The notes under the pieces are model-generated. The model was given only the letters and a program-made list of their open reading frames with translations, was not told where the DNA came from and ran no database searches. This document shows, piece after piece, positions 31,158-42,345 of a stretch of 64,000 nucleotides of DNA; position 1 is the first letter of the stretch, and each line of letters begins with the position of its first letter. The translations under genes and the position numbers were made by a program. The stretch covers positions 140,521,999 through 140,585,998 of the forward strand of contig NC_080571.1 of NCBI RefSeq assembly GCF_030247185.1, in the 5' to 3' direction. This stretch comes from Malaya genurostris. Its lineage: Eukaryota > Arthropoda > Insecta > Diptera > Culicidae.

Positions 31158-32496
31158 CGAAGGATACAATCGCTGAGAGAAGGGGCCAATTTGCAGTCAA
31201 CTGCTTCAAATATGTTTTTACTGTTGGCATGAAAGCAATTAAAATGCTTCTAAGAGGGTCTGAAATATTGAAAGTTGTAAAAATCCAGTCCACAACATCA
31301 GAGAACTTGATAAGTCCAGCACCTAGTTGGTTCTCTGGTAGATTTTCTGGGACGCTTGGGGATTTTTTAGTCCCGGGAAGTCGTGGGAATTCCATCTCGG
31401 AATTGAGTTTTCCGAGACCAGGAGCTTTTTGCTTCGGTGTTGTGTCCCGATTCCCTTTAGCTGTAACTTTTCGAAGCCCTTCGGAAGACACCTTCGAACC
31501 CTTACTAGGTAGCTTATGAGAGGATTTATTTATTCTTTTCCTACAGCTATGAGGGACCGCCGATGATGGACCTTCCAAAGGGTCGTCAGAATCGCTCTCG
31601 TCAGTTGACAAGCAGGCATATGGGTTCGTTGTCAGTTTAGGAGGGGTGGCACTCTTAAGCATCTCGGCAAAGGAACGCTTGGAGTGTTCCTTCAGGGAAC
31701 GCTTCATCCGATCTCCTCGCAGCTTATACGCAGGACATGCCATTAGGTCATGCGGACCCTCCTTGCAGTAGAGACACTTTTCAGCATTCTTACCGCAAGA
31801 GCCATCCGCATGAGCCTCCCCACAGTTAGCACACCGGGGCTTATTGCAGCAATGAGAAGCTGTATGCCCCAATTGTTTGCAATTAGTACAGTTCATTACT
31901 CGGGGTACGAATAGGCGAACAGGCAAACGAACCCGGTCCAAGAGGATGTAGTTGGGCAAAGCAGAACCGGCGAAGGTCACTCGATAAGAGTCTGATTGGG
32001 GATAGGACTTTGTTCCATCCCCGGCGATCGATACTGAATGCAATCGCTTGCAATCCAGTATCTTGACATTCTTAAGTGAGGGGTCTTTAAAACAACCCGC
32101 CCCGTACTTAAGAACGTCCTCGCAAGTCAAACTCGAATCGGTGACCACACCGTCGATTTCTACTTCGCGAGCTGGCACGTAGACGCGGTACTCCCGCGTA
32201 AAATGATCATTTTGAACGAGCTCATTAGCCTGCTTTGAGCTGGTGAGCAGAACCCTGAGCTTATCTGGGCGTATTTTATCAATACTTTTTATAGTATTGT
32301 ATCGCGAGGACAGATCCCGCGATATTTTCAAAACATTCAATTTTTTTTCTTTAGCCTTGGTCCGGAAATAAACCGAGTAAGGCCCGGCCGAGAGTGCAAG
32401 CCCATCGGGATAACTCTTTATGCGAGACTTACTGCTGCCAACAGAAGTCTCCATCTGATCATCGAGAACGGAGGGGTCGGGATTCGAATTTGACAT
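31150..32496 (-). CDS. el.2 ORF1, gag-like RNA-binding protein
   Basis: An open frame of 448 codons from ATG 32496 (MSNSNPDPS). It has the N-terminal region shared with el.1 (VYFRTKAKEKKLNVLKISRDL, REVEIDGVVTDSSLT), then three zinc knuckles from about residue 200: CTNCKQLGHTASHC, CANCGEAH and CLYCKEGPHDLMAC. A basic RMKRSLKEHSKRSFAEML segment, an acidic Ser/Asp stretch (STDESDSDD) and a Lys/Pro-rich linker follow. The hydrophobic end (FSDVVDWIFTTFNISDPLRSIL) resembles that of el.1. The stop TAA is shared with the ORF2 start overlap. Role: RNA binding and particle assembly. Confidence 0.92.
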   Translation of the reverse strand: MSNSNPDPSVLDDQMETSVGSSKSRIKSYPDGLALSAGPYSVYFRTKAKEKKLNVLKISRDLSSRYNTIKSIDKIRPDKLRVLLTSSKQANELVQNDHFTREYRVYVPAREVEIDGVVTDSSLTCEDVLKYGAGCFKDPSLKNVKILDCKRLHSVSIAGDGTKSYPQSDSYRVTFAGSALPNYILLDRVRLPVRLFVPRVMNCTNCKQLGHTASHCCNKPRCANCGEAHADGSCGKNAEKCLYCKEGPHDLMACPAYKLRGDRMKRSLKEHSKRSFAEMLKSATPPKLTTNPYACLSTDESDSDDPLEGPSSAVPHSCRKRINKSSHKLPSKGSKVSSEGLRKVTAKGNRDTTPKQKAPGLGKLNSEMEFPRLPGTKKSPSVPENLPENQLGAGLIKFSDVVDWIFTTFNISDPLRSILIAFMPTVKTYLKQLTANWPLLSAIVSFDG

Positions 32497-32985
32497 GTCG
32501 CGGAGCTACCTCCGCGCAGAAATAAATGATTCGGGGGGGGGGGGGGGGGGAATGAACGGTCGAATGAAGAAGAAAAAAAATATACAAAATAATAGTACTT
32601 AACTTTTAATCCAACGGGGGCCACCAAGGCCAAGCCCTCGTCGATCGGCGTATCGCCGCTTCGAGGGTGTGCAAAAAACCTCCGAGAGGAAAAAGCACAC
32701 TCACTTATAATCCGCACAGTATAATCACAATGGCCACTGAAATCTGGCCTTGATCGATCAAACTATCACCGGCTAACGGTACTGTTTCGATCGTCCGCTC
32801 ACAACAATGCACTGCTTCAGTGTATAATGTACAAAAAACCTCTCACAGAAAAAAGCACTATTGTCTATTACACAATAGCGATATAATCTAGTTTTGATCG
32901 TCCGGTCACGTTATCACACACGGCACTGGTTTTTTCGCAGTAAACACAAAGCACGTCCGTTCGCTCGGAAGGTTGAAACGGCAAT
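32497..32985 (-). other. 5' untranslated region of el.2, with G18 tract and repeated block
   Basis: Plus-strand 32533-32550 is a run of 18 G, a mutable tract just upstream of ORF1. 32670-32955 contains two related blocks, each with GTACAAAAAACCTC-ACAG-GAAAAAGCAC-like words followed by TTTCGATCGTCCG(C/G)TCAC, about 150 bp apart. Repeated 5' blocks of this sort act as promoters in some LINEs; no test here. Confidence 0.6.
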
Positions 32986-32998
32986 GTTAGCAGCAGTT

Positions 32999-33715
32999 CA
33001 TTATAGCTTGAATGTGATCGTCACATTATCTCCAAACCATTATTTCCTCTTCACAGATAGTTTGAGTGCAATTCGCTCAAACGCTGCTGGCAAAAATGAA
33101 CCGTTTTTCTTGGGCAAAATAAAACAGTGTCTGAACGACATATTGAATAATAATTATCAAATCACAATAGTTTGGGTCCTGACTCATTGCTCCATTCCAG
33201 GCAATGAAACAGCCGATAGTTTTGCCAAACGTGGTGTTATTGAAGGTGAAATTTATGAGCGACCGATTGCTTTCAACGATTTTTATAGCGCGACTCGCCA
33301 AAGAACACTTGCCAGCTGGCAAGCTTCTTGGGATAAAGATGATCTGGGTCGGTGGATGCACTCAATTATTCCTAAAATATCGACAAAGACATGGTTCAAG
33401 GGGCTGGATGTGAGTAGGGACTTAATTCGTTTGATGTCCAGACTCATGTCCAATCACTACACTTTAGATACACATCTCCTTCGAATTGGACTTTTCGAAA
33501 CTAATCATTGTGCTTGTGGCAAAGGCTGTCGCGATATTGATCATGTCGTTTGGACATGCGTGGAGTATCGTGATGTCAGATCTCAGCTAATAAATTCCTT
33601 GCGTACCCAAGGTAGACTATCCAATGTCCCAGTTCGAGACATTCTTGCTTGTCGTGACCTTTCTTACATGAAACTTCTTTATCATTTCATAAAGACAATT
33701 GAAGTTTCAATTTAA
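32999..33715 (+). pseudogene. el.3 ORF2 C-terminus: RNase H and Cys-His tail
   Basis: A long open piece continuing from 26827 across el.2. The RNase H residues FLFTDSLSAI, WVLTHCSIPGNETADSFAK and the C-terminal NHCACGKGCRDIDHVVWTC are kept. The stop is at 33713. The upstream 100 codons in the raw frame come from the el.2 5' region and are not part of the gene. Compared with el.1, the C-terminal Cys-His motif is in frame here, which shows its normal form. Confidence 0.85.
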
Positions 33716-34096
33716 TAATTGACCCTTTTAAGGGTTAGTTCTGACTCCTGCTGCGTCCATTAGTTCATCCAATAGCAAAATTTTAATAAAAATGATGTGC
33801 TGATACAAACAAACTCAAAATAGATTACGAAATCAACAACAAAATGTATAAAAGTTTCAGCTTATTTTATAATTTATAGCAGTTAATCGCTTGGTTCAAA
33901 TAAGTAGATTTAATAATAAATAACGAAATAGCTAATATGATATTTAAAAAATATAAGGAATATGTTTTATTAAACTCAAATCGCTGTGACTATATTAGTA
34001 TTATATAAGGTTAAGAATTCTATGTAAAAGTGATGACACGGCGAAGAAAAACTTATGTACATTGCCTTAAGAAATAAACGTATTTATGGAAAAAAA

Positions 34097-34097
<1 letters not shown>

Positions 34098-34168
<71 letters not shown>

Positions 34169-34182
34169 ATTAATATTATTAT
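34098..34182 (+). repeat. (ATT)n microsatellite after el.3
   Basis: ATT units follow the A8 tail of el.3 directly. In the sense of el.3 the array is (ATT)n, opposite to the (AAT)n end of el.1. Confidence 0.95.
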
Positions 34183-34209
34183 GATAGCAATAAGTTTCGT
34201 TTAAAAAAT

Positions 34210-35463
34210 TATCCCAACGGGCTTGCACTTCCGGCCAGTCCGTACGCGGTTTACATCCGTACCTAATTCAACGGAAAAAAATGAACATTCTTAGATTATC
34301 TAGAGACTTGACCTCGCGATATTCTATAATACAAAAGATTGAAAAATTACGCCCAGACAAGCTCAGGGTCTTGTTACCCAGTGCAAAACACGCTAATGAG
34401 ATCGTTCAGTGTGAGCTCTTCACGCGAGAGTATCACGTATGCATTCCAGCTCGCGAAGTAGAGATACGCCGTCTATCACCGATCCGAGTCTGACATGCGA
34501 GGACGTTCTTAAGCATGAGGCAGGCGGTTTTAAAAACCCCCTACTCAAGAATGTTAAGATACTAGACTGCAAGCAATTGCAGTCAGTATCGACCACTGAC
34601 CATAGGACTAAGTAATATATCCCATCAGACTCGTATCGGGTGACTTTCTTCGGCTCGGCTTTGCCTAACTACGTCCTCCTGAACCGAGTTCGTTTACCTG
34701 TTCGCCTTTTTGTACCGCGGGTCTTGAACTGCCCAATTGCAAACAATTTTGACATACAGCATCCCATTGTTGCAATAAATCCCGGTGTATAAAGTGTGGA
34801 GGAATTCATGCGGATAACTCCTACGGTGGCGATATTGAAAAGTGTCTCTACTGTAAGGAGGGACCGCATGACCTCTCAGTATGCCCCGCGTAAAAATTGC
34901 GCAAGGATAAGATGAGGCGTTTATTTAAGCAACAGCCCAAGTGTTCTTTTGCTGAAATGTTGAAGAGTGGTACGCCTCCAGTAAATCTATACACTTGTTC
35001 GTCAGCAGATGAGAGCGATGCTGATGACCCTATCGAAGGTACATCTTCGGCTGTCCCTCTTAGCTCATCATATAGAAAGAGAAAAAATAAATTCTCTCAA
35101 AAGTTCCCTTGTAAGGGTTCGAAGGTGTCCTCTGATGGGTCACAGATAATTACAACAACTGGAGGTGATGCAAAAAAACAGAGAAAAAGCTCCAGGCCTT
35201 GGAAAATTAAATTTCGAGGAAGAATTTCCATCACTTTCTGGGACTTCAAAATCCCCGAAAGTCCCTAAAGATCAGTCAGAAAATTTACCAGATACTGGTT
35301 TGTTAAATTCTCTGATATTGTGGACTGGATCATGTCTACTTTCAATATTTCTGAGCCTCTTAAAAGCCCGATATTATCTTTTATTCCTACAGTGAAAACA
35401 TTTTTGAAGCAGTTGACTGCAAAATGGCACCTTCTTTCAGCGATTGTATCCTTCGATGGCTAA
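34210..35463 (+). pseudogene. el.4 ORF1, frameshifted
   Basis: Homologous to el.2 ORF1 from NILRLSRDLTSRYSII to the end. Breaks: a shift near 34470 after REVEIR, a TAA at about 34614, a stop near 34748 within the first zinc knuckle (NCKQF-stop-HTASHC), and a shift near 35165. The knuckles CIKCGG-H and CLYCKEGPHDLSVC and the KCSFAEML helix are still readable. The final residues end in the conserved SFDG-stop with the ORF2 overlap at 35456. Confidence 0.8.
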
Positions 35464-35744
35464 GTCACCAACAGAATTCACGGATACAATCACTGTTATA
35501 CAATGGAATTGTAAAAGTATCATCCCAAAATCGATCCTTTCAAATTTCTAGTAAATAATCTGAAATGTGACGCATTTGCATTATGCGAAACTCGGCTGGC
35601 TTCTGGAACACCCTTAAACTGCAACGATTTTAATATTATTCGTCTAGATAGAGATGATCAATATGGAGGAGTACTTTTGGAGATCAGGAAGTGTTATTCT
35701 TTTTATCGAATTAACCTCTCCTCGACACCAGGCATTGAAATGAT
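35456..35744 (+). pseudogene. el.4 ORF2, endonuclease N-terminal fragment
   Basis: From ATG 35456 it reads like el.2: ITVIQWNCKSI, then with a one-base shift FALCETRLAS, NDFNIIRLDRDD and GGVLL-IRKCYSFYRINL. It ends at about 35740 (GIEM) where the foreign LINE block starts. The GDFN and SDH motifs are missing, so no function is possible. Confidence 0.8.
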
Positions 35745-36889
35745 ACAATATTCTTTCAACGCATCATTCATCTACAAAACGACATCATAATAACATTATT
35801 AGTCACAAGATGAATAGTAATTACAATAACTATAATAACAACAACTAGTCTCGAAGCAGTTCGGGTTTACATCTCATCCAAGTCAGTCGATAAAACAAAA
35901 CCGCTTACGTTGGGGACAGAAGAAACCAAGTACAGTATTGTGTAGTGAACAATATGCCTTGAAAATGAGTGAACCAAACGAACAAAAGCTACCGTCGGTA
36001 CGAAAGAATACAATTATTGTTGACTTCAGACAGTGCAAAACTCGACCTTCGATACGAGAACTTGAAGGTTTGCTTAAGGAGCAAATGCATCTTGACATTA
36101 AACGTATGCATTTACTACAATGCAATAAGACCAATAATCTTGTTTATATCCAGTTCTATAAAGAGTTGGATGCAATTCAATTCGCTAAAGACAATAATAA
36201 TGTGCACTATGTGTAGCATGAAAATATCAAGTACAACATTCCAGTATATATGGAAGATAGTGCTATAGAAGTGCGTGTGCGTGATCTTCCCTCAAGCGTC
36301 ATCGATCCTTATATTCGCGCAACTATGTCCCAATACGGAGAGATTCTCTCTATCGAAAAAGAAAAGTGGGAGAATTTTTTCCCCGGTATTCTAAATGGCG
36401 TACGTTTGTTACGCATGCGCTTGAGGAGGCCTATACCTTCTTACGTGACATTCGGTCAAGATACAAGAATACCGTGCAAATAACTTGTTACCTATGACAA
36501 TCAGATGGCCACATGTCAATATTGCCAAAAAGCTGTTCACTACGGTAAGCCATGAGATAAACCGGACAAGGAGACAACTATACCAAAGGACAACGGTGCT
36601 TCCTTCACATCAACCCCAAGCAACCCCAGTACACCTGTGATAGTCACCAACAACAGGGAAGTATCCCTAAGTATCAACAACAATACCAAGGCAATGGATG
36701 ACGAGACGAACCACGAACAAACTGCCCCTCAATTCTCGCAGGAGGGAAATGGAAGCTCCTCTCCCCCTAGAAAAAGGGTGACAACGAGATCCAATACAAA
36801 AAAAATTATCTAAAAACTTAGCTAAATCGGTCACGTAAAGCTTGTACGCAAATAGGCCTGAATTAAATATCTTTTAAATAAAAAAAACT
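35745..36889 (+). mobile_element. ORF1-only LINE block (LOA/Lian-like) inside el.4
   Basis: It holds a 5' region, a broken ORF1 (35965-36780) and, only 40 bp after the ORF1 region, a short 3' end with AATTAAATATCTTTTAAATAAAAAAA. No ORF2 is present between ORF1 and the tail. It could be a half-LINE with an internal deletion. The LOA/Lian assignment is from general resemblance of ORF1 and is tentative. Confidence 0.55.
35965..36790 (+). pseudogene. LINE ORF1 with LPSS-type RNA-binding region and zinc-knuckle remnant
   Basis: Starts MSEPNEQKLPSVRKN at 35965, runs to a TAG at 36214, then continues in frame from about 36217 (KYNIPVYMEDSAIEVRVRDLPSSVIDPYIRATMSQYGEILSI). It goes on through NGVRLLRMRLRRPIPSYVTFG to a TAA at 36481 and TCQYCQKAVHYGKP, a knuckle missing its last Cys. 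A Thr/Asn/Ser-rich tail follows and ends with RKRVTTRS. The IRV-DLPSS-V segment followed by MSQYGEI resembles an RRM. It would bind element RNA. Two stops and a lost knuckle residue make it inactive. Confidence 0.65.
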
Positions 36890-38037
36890 AGTCCCGAAGT
36901 GTTTGCGGGTGGCTTACCGCTGAAAAATCTATTCTGGGATCTCTCATATCATATGCTTATCCGATGCGACATCTTGAGTCCTATAGTGATTGAAAACTTC
37001 GAAAGGCTTGTGGAGCTTAATTCACAATCCCGTTTTATGTCCTTGTATTTTGATTACATGGCTCAGAATATTAATCCGTCTTCGTTTGTTTCCAATCGTG
37101 CTCATTTCTCGGAGAAGAGGTTCGTGGAATTCCGGACCACATACCCCCTCAAGTGGCCCCTAATATTTTTCATAATAAATTTAGAACAGTCGACTGTGAA
37201 AAGATGTTTTACACTGATGGATCAAATCTCTACGGATTCACAGGCTTCGGTATCTTCAATAATAACTTCACCGTTTCGTACAAACTCAATGATCCGGCTT
37301 CAGTTTACGTCGCAGAATTAGCTGCTATTCAGTATACCCTTGGGATCATTGAAACCTTGCCCAAAGACCATTACTTCATTGTCACGGACAGCCTAAGTTC
37401 AATAGAGGCTCTTCGGGCAATGAAGCCAGGGAAGCATCCCTTATATTTTCTAGGGAAAATACGGGAACACTTGAGAACTTTATCTGGTCGGTCTTATTTA
37501 ATAGCCTTAGTCTGGGTCTCATCACATTGTTCCATTACAGGCAATGAAGTGGCAGACGCGTTGGCTAAGGTAGGCGCATTAGAAGGTGAAATTTATGAAA
37601 GACCAATTTGCTTCAACGAATTTTTCAGTGTATCTCGTCAAAGGACGCTCGAAAGTTGGCAAACTTCATGGAGTAATGGGGAACTGGGACGATGGTTACA
37701 CTCAATTATCCCAAAGGTATCGACGAAACCTTGGTTCAGAGGGATGAATGTGGATCGGGATTTCATTCGTGTGATGTCCCGGCTCATGTCTAATCATAAC
37801 ACCTTGGATGCGCACCTCCGGTGTATCGGGCTTGTGGAGAGTGGTCTCTGCACATGCGATAAGGGTTATCACGATATTGAACATGTTGTCTGGGTATATA
37901 CCGAGTATTGTGGCGCCAGATCACAGCTAATTGACTCCCTTCGGACCCGAGGTATATCACCCATGGTCCCAGTACGAGACCTTCCCTGTATGCTGCTCTT
38001 ATATCAGTTCATAAATAACATTAACTTACAAGTCTGA
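36890..38037 (+). pseudogene. el.4 ORF2 C-terminus and RNase H
   Basis: The first part (36899-37150) matches el.2 from VLAGVLPLKNRFWDLSY to NINPSSFAS. After a shift at about 37120-37150, a 294-codon frame (37153-38037) carries the whole RNase H: FYTDGSN, VAELAAIQY, IVTDSLSSIEAL, SHCSITGNEVADALAK. It also has the tail CTCDKGYHDIEHVVW, with the last Cys of the el.2 motif lost (VYTEY for SCVEY). RNase H catalytic residues are intact. Confidence 0.85.
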
Positions 38038-39079
38038 TCTGCTGAAGGATTTCACAACAATATACCATTCCATTCCAGGTGGAAATTTAAGCTAACTAAA
38101 TAAAAGCAAAACGAGTTTTTGCTTTGTATCAAAATAAACTAGTAGTAGAAAGTCTGCTACTTTTCCCCAATGATGTTTCAACCATGTCTAAGAATAACAT
38201 CCTCCTTCAACCTCGACCCTAACATCCGCTTGAACCTTCCCAACTGTCGTCTGTCCACCATCTTCATCGAAAAACTAACAAGATCTTTCTGCTGTCACTA
38301 ATTTTTGCTCCCCCTTTTCCGTCTCTTCACCATCTCGATGCCAACTAATTAGATCTTATCGCTGACTTAAGTAGTTTCGATTCCTTACTACCTCTTTCGA
38401 CAACATAAACTTCTCTCTGTTTCTTTCCTTCTCTTCCACAAAATTCACCACCACGGAGAGCCGCTCAAGTCGGTGATCATGCGGGCCATCAGCCGGCTCC
38501 TCGTAGTCGTGTGTGTTTTTCGCGCACCCACACGAACGAAAAGATGCGACCACTAGTGATGCGTACCAACGTCGTGCCAGTTTACTACAAGATCCAGCCA
38601 GCCACTGCCGACCACCCGTTGAAGACTAGATCTCCCAAAGCTGATCTCCTCCATCAAAATCATATGGTGTGAAAAAAAATCTAATTTAAGTAGTTTAAAC
38701 ATATGCCCTCGGCATCTTATAGCTTAACGCAATGTGCCTTAAAATATATTATTAAATAAAAAAATAACAACAACAGCCAAAATAGAATACTTCTTGCTGC
38801 AGCTAAGGATCGATTTTCGGGACCACCAACAAATTACAGACCTACAATTAATTTTCAAAGAGGGCCGACGATTAATTCTTATCGAGAGCACAACCTGCAA
38901 CTAACGATGCCGAATCAAATGTCCGCTGAATGTTCGACAACTGATACGTGCGTGGCGTGTCGTGCTCAACATTCGTGTTTTCGTCAATTTTGACGTATTA
39001 CCCAGAAGAAGAGAATAATGACAATATTATCATAAGTCAACAATCATGTCCTCCTCATCTAGCGTCGTCGACAGGAATC

Positions 39080-39999
39080 GTAACATATTGTCAAAATTTT
39101 AACCGTATGCAGAGAGCACTTACAATTAACGGAATCCATAAAAAATTTTTATTGTGTTCGTATGGAATTATTCTAGTAACCGAAGGCGTTAACAGCACTG
39201 AAGTCTTCGGAAACATTTACGTTTTTAGAAACGATCGTGAACTCCATACATCTGATAAAAAATCGGGGGGAGATATTCTTATTGCTGTTTTAGCAGAATT
39301 TGACGCCGAAATAATAACCACTACGAAATTTAATAAATTTGAACACGTATGGGTAAGAATTCATTTAGCAGGTGAAACATATATTTTTGTTTCAGTATAT
39401 TTTCCTCCTAATAATGCCTAAAAAGACACATATGAAAAGTTTCTGCATGTTCCTGATGAAATCATGACTAAGCTTCCATCGGAAGTTAAAGTTCATATAT
39501 ATGGAGACTTTAATCAGCGCAATATCGATTTTATTCCAGACGCTGAAAATGATAGCAATTTACTTCCTCTCGTTGGGGAGAATGAAACACTTCATTACTT
39601 ATTCGACAAAATATCCGGTTTAGGTCTTAATCAAATTAATCATGTAAAAAATCAGCAAAACTGTTATTTAGATTTTTTATTTACTAACATTCACGATGAT
39701 TTCTGTGTAATAGAATCACCAACTCCATTGTGTAAAAATAAAGCTTTTCATACAGCAATCGAATTCTCAATATTTATACATCAGATTAATAAATACGACG
39801 ACTACGTGTATGAGGAGATTTTCGATTATTAACAAATTTTTATAGTATTAGTCGTAAGCTATGAGAAATAGATTGGCAAGAACTCCTTAGAAACGAAGGA
39901 AATGTCAAAATTTCTGTCGATATTTTCTACACACTGCTGTACGACATAATAAATGAAGATGTCCTATTGAAGAAAATTAGGCGACCAAATAATTCAAAG
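39080..39999 (+). pseudogene. el.5 endonuclease and linker
   Basis: Readable motifs are IVTYCQNFNRMQ near the start, GNIYVFRNDRELHTSDKKSGGDILIAV, FEHVWVRIHLAGETYIFVSVYFPPNNA (then TAA at 39419), HIYGDFNQRNIDFI, NCYLDFLFTN and KAFHTAIEFSI, where an SDH-like motif would be expected. The catalytic Glu region (about 39130-39200) is distorted by a shift. It runs into a linker with DIINEDVLLKKIRR up to the insertion point. Similar in type to the endonuclease of el.6 but more decayed. Confidence 0.7.
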
Positions 40000-40989
40000 T
40001 ACAGCGGGGTCTCGTACCACGCGGATTCGGTTTTGCCGGTATTCGTTGTTGCCGGATTCGTTATTGCCGGATAATCGCGATAAACGGGACCCTGAGCATA
40101 TGGGATTTCGACTGATTGGGGCTGTGAACGGTTATCTCGCTTCGGTCGACGGATAGAGCCACACAATCTTCGGCAAACTTGTTGTAGATACTTAGACCAA
40201 CAATTTAGTGTAGTTTGACCGACAATTAGTTGAGAACTGCTCCGCTAGGGGTGCTTTGGAAAATGCATGATATAAATCATTCGCTTAACACAGACAAAAC
40301 GATTTGAGCTTCAAGTAACTCGCAAATTATAGTATTTTGAAGAATGCGGGAACTAAAAGTTTGTCAAACAGCAAAAGTATTAACTTGGACTTACTCCATC
40401 AGATGTAGCTAGTGTGCTTGAATACACATATCAATTATCAGAATTATGTTCTTATAAAAAAACTAAAAGATATAGAGCGGTTTTGTTTGTTGGAAAGTTG
40501 TTAGGAATGTTATAGTTTACATTATGAAAACTATGTTAGTTGAGAACTTACCCACAGAATGGCTCTAGTGTGATCACAATCTTACGATATAAAATTTATT
40601 ACGTGATATCTCTAAAATCTGATGATATAGATTGGCGGTGTTTTCGGAAAGAAAGTAGAGTAGGTAAAATCAGATTAAATACAGTTGTAAAAATTTATCT
40701 CATTTGGTGACGCTGGTGTGCAATTCTGGGTTGGAAATTCCTGTAATCTTGATTTATTTTGATTTATTAAGAACGTTTTTTCGAGGGTTTACAAACTGGT
40801 TAGAAGATTGAAAAAAGCTTGTGTGTGATAATTTTAGAGCAGTGTATCTTCCTCAACATTGCTTGGGATATCAAAAACTATTCGATAATATGAACAATAG
40901 AAAGCTATTTTTTGGGAAAATTCTATTTGTTTGTTTCGTGATTTATACTAGTTGACGGTAGAGATTTTTTTACAACTGGAACTGGCGGC

Positions 40990-42345
40990 GCGGTAACGAA
41001 CTTGGGAACACGTGCGGAGGACGATAGACTGCCGATCCCAGACCTCCAAGAAGTGAAGGAGGTGGTAAGCCAGTTGAAAAATAATAAGGCGAGCTACTAA
41101 AACACGATGGTAATGCACTAGTGAAAGCACTGCACTGGGTCGTTACCAAGATCTGGGAGGACGAGATTTCACCGGAGAAATGGGTGGAAGGAATCGTGTG
41201 CCCCATCTACAAAAAAGGCGATAAGCTGGATTGCTGCAATTACCGCGCGATGACTCTGCTGAACGCCGCCTACAAGGTACTCTCCCAAATCTTTTGCCGT
41301 CGACTTTCACCGATTTCAAACGAATTTGTGGGACAATATCAGGCAGGATTTATGGGCGAACACGCTACCACGGACCAAGTGTTCGCCATCCGCCATGTGT
41401 TGCAAAAGTGCCGCGAATACAATGTGCCCACACATCACTTATTCATCGATTTCAAATCAGCCTACGACACAATCGATCGAGAACAGCTATGGAAAATCAT
41501 GCACGACTACGGATTCCCGGACAAACTGATACGATTGGTCAAGGCTACGATGGATCGAGTGATGTGCGTTGTTCGAGTATCGGGGATAAACTCGAGTCCC
41601 TTGGAAACTCGCAGAGGGCTACGGCAAGGTGATGGCCTTTCGTGAAAGGCAGGGGCTCGAGAGAAGATAACGTCAGCCACCCATTACGAGTTCTGATTGG
41701 TGGTGATGAAATCGAAATGGTCGACGAGTTCGTGTACTTGGGCTCACTGGTGACTGCCGATAATGACACCAGCAGAGAAATTCAGAGACGCATACTGTCA
41801 GGAAATCGTGCTTACTTTGGACTGCGCAGGACGCTTCGATCGAGCAAAATTCGCCGTCGTACGAAGCTAACTATCTACAAAACGCTGATTAGACCGGTTA
41901 TCCTCTACGGGCACGAGTCCTGGACAATGCTTGCGGAGGATCAACGCGCACTAGGTGTTTTTGAACGGAAGGTGTTGCGAGCCATCTTCGGCGGAGTGCG
42001 GATGGAAGACGGTACGTGGAGAAAGCGAATGAACCATGTACTGCACCAGTTGCTGGGAGGAACGGCCAAGGTCGGGCGGTTACGGTGGGCCGGGCATGTT
42101 GTTAGAATGTCGGAGAACAATCCGGTTAAAATGATTCTCGATAATGATCCGACCGGTATAAGAAGAAGAGGCGCGCAGCGGGCAAGATGGATCGATCAAA
42201 TTGAGGACGACCTGCGGATCCTTCGCAGCTACCGAGGCTGGCGGCGAACAGCCATGAACCGAGTTGAATGGAGACGCCTCCTGTATACAGCAGAGACCAG
42301 CGTGGTCTACGACTGAAAGAGTAAGAGTAAGTATCTTTTTTTTTT
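40990..42345 (+). mobile_element. RTE-like LINE, 5'-truncated and internally deleted
   Basis: Starts close to GACTGCCGATCCCAGACCTCCAAGAAG (the same place as 16378 in the other copy) and ends after the stop at 42314 with AAAGAGTAAGAGTAAGTA and a T run. The end repeat and short 3' region fit RTE elements. Confidence 0.7.
41010..42316 (+). pseudogene. RTE-like reverse transcriptase with the catalytic YADD region deleted
   Basis: The first frame (41121-41645) has KWVEGIVCPIYKKGDKLDCCNYRAMTLLNAAYKV, GFMGEHATTDQVFAIR, HLFIDFKSAYDTIDRE (motif A Asp) and RRGLRQGDGLS. A stop follows at once, then a second frame (41642-42316) begins at VLIGGDEIEMVDEFVYLGSLVTADN and runs through HESWTMLAEDQRALGVFERKVLRAIFGGV, RLRWAGHVVRM and GAQRARWIDQIEDDL. 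About 100 codons containing the YADD motif are missing between them. The C-terminal part is otherwise complete. Confidence 0.85.

Larger units (their letters stand above)
26828..32985 (-). mobile_element. I-clade LINE 'el.2', apparently full-length, 13-bp target duplication
   Basis: GTTAGCAGCAGTT flanks the element at 26815-26827 and 32986-32998, inside the RNase H region of el.3, whose reading resumes exactly after the second copy. The minus-strand 3' end is GAATAAAAAAAAA at 26840-26828. Total 6158 bp: 5' region about 490 bp, ORF1, ORF2 and a 3' region of about 650 bp. Both ORFs are open. Decayed el.4 (34190-38770) is the same family. Integrity and a clean duplication suggest recent movement. 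Confidence 0.9.
24776..34097 (+). mobile_element. I-clade LINE 'el.3' (el.1 family), 5'-truncated, split by el.2
   Basis: Runs 24776-26827, then resumes at 32999 after el.2, ending with a 3' region and GAAATAAACGTATTTATGG-A(8) at about 34097. It begins inside ORF2 at RRPPNPWWDKECSDAKHAKQ, so ORF1 and the endonuclease are absent. It matches el.1 closely along its length. Frameshifts and stops are scattered through the reverse transcriptase. Both outer flanks are ATT arrays. Confidence 0.85.
34190..38770 (+). mobile_element. Decayed LINE 'el.4' of the el.2 family, with a foreign block
   Basis: ORF1 remains at about 34200-35463, ORF2 start at 35456-35744 and ORF2 C-terminus at 36890-38037, then a 3' region matching el.2 up to AAATAAAAAAATAAC near 38765. 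About 2 kb of ORF2 (rest of endonuclease and all of the reverse transcriptase) are gone and replaced by a 1.14-kb block from another LINE. Confidence 0.85.
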
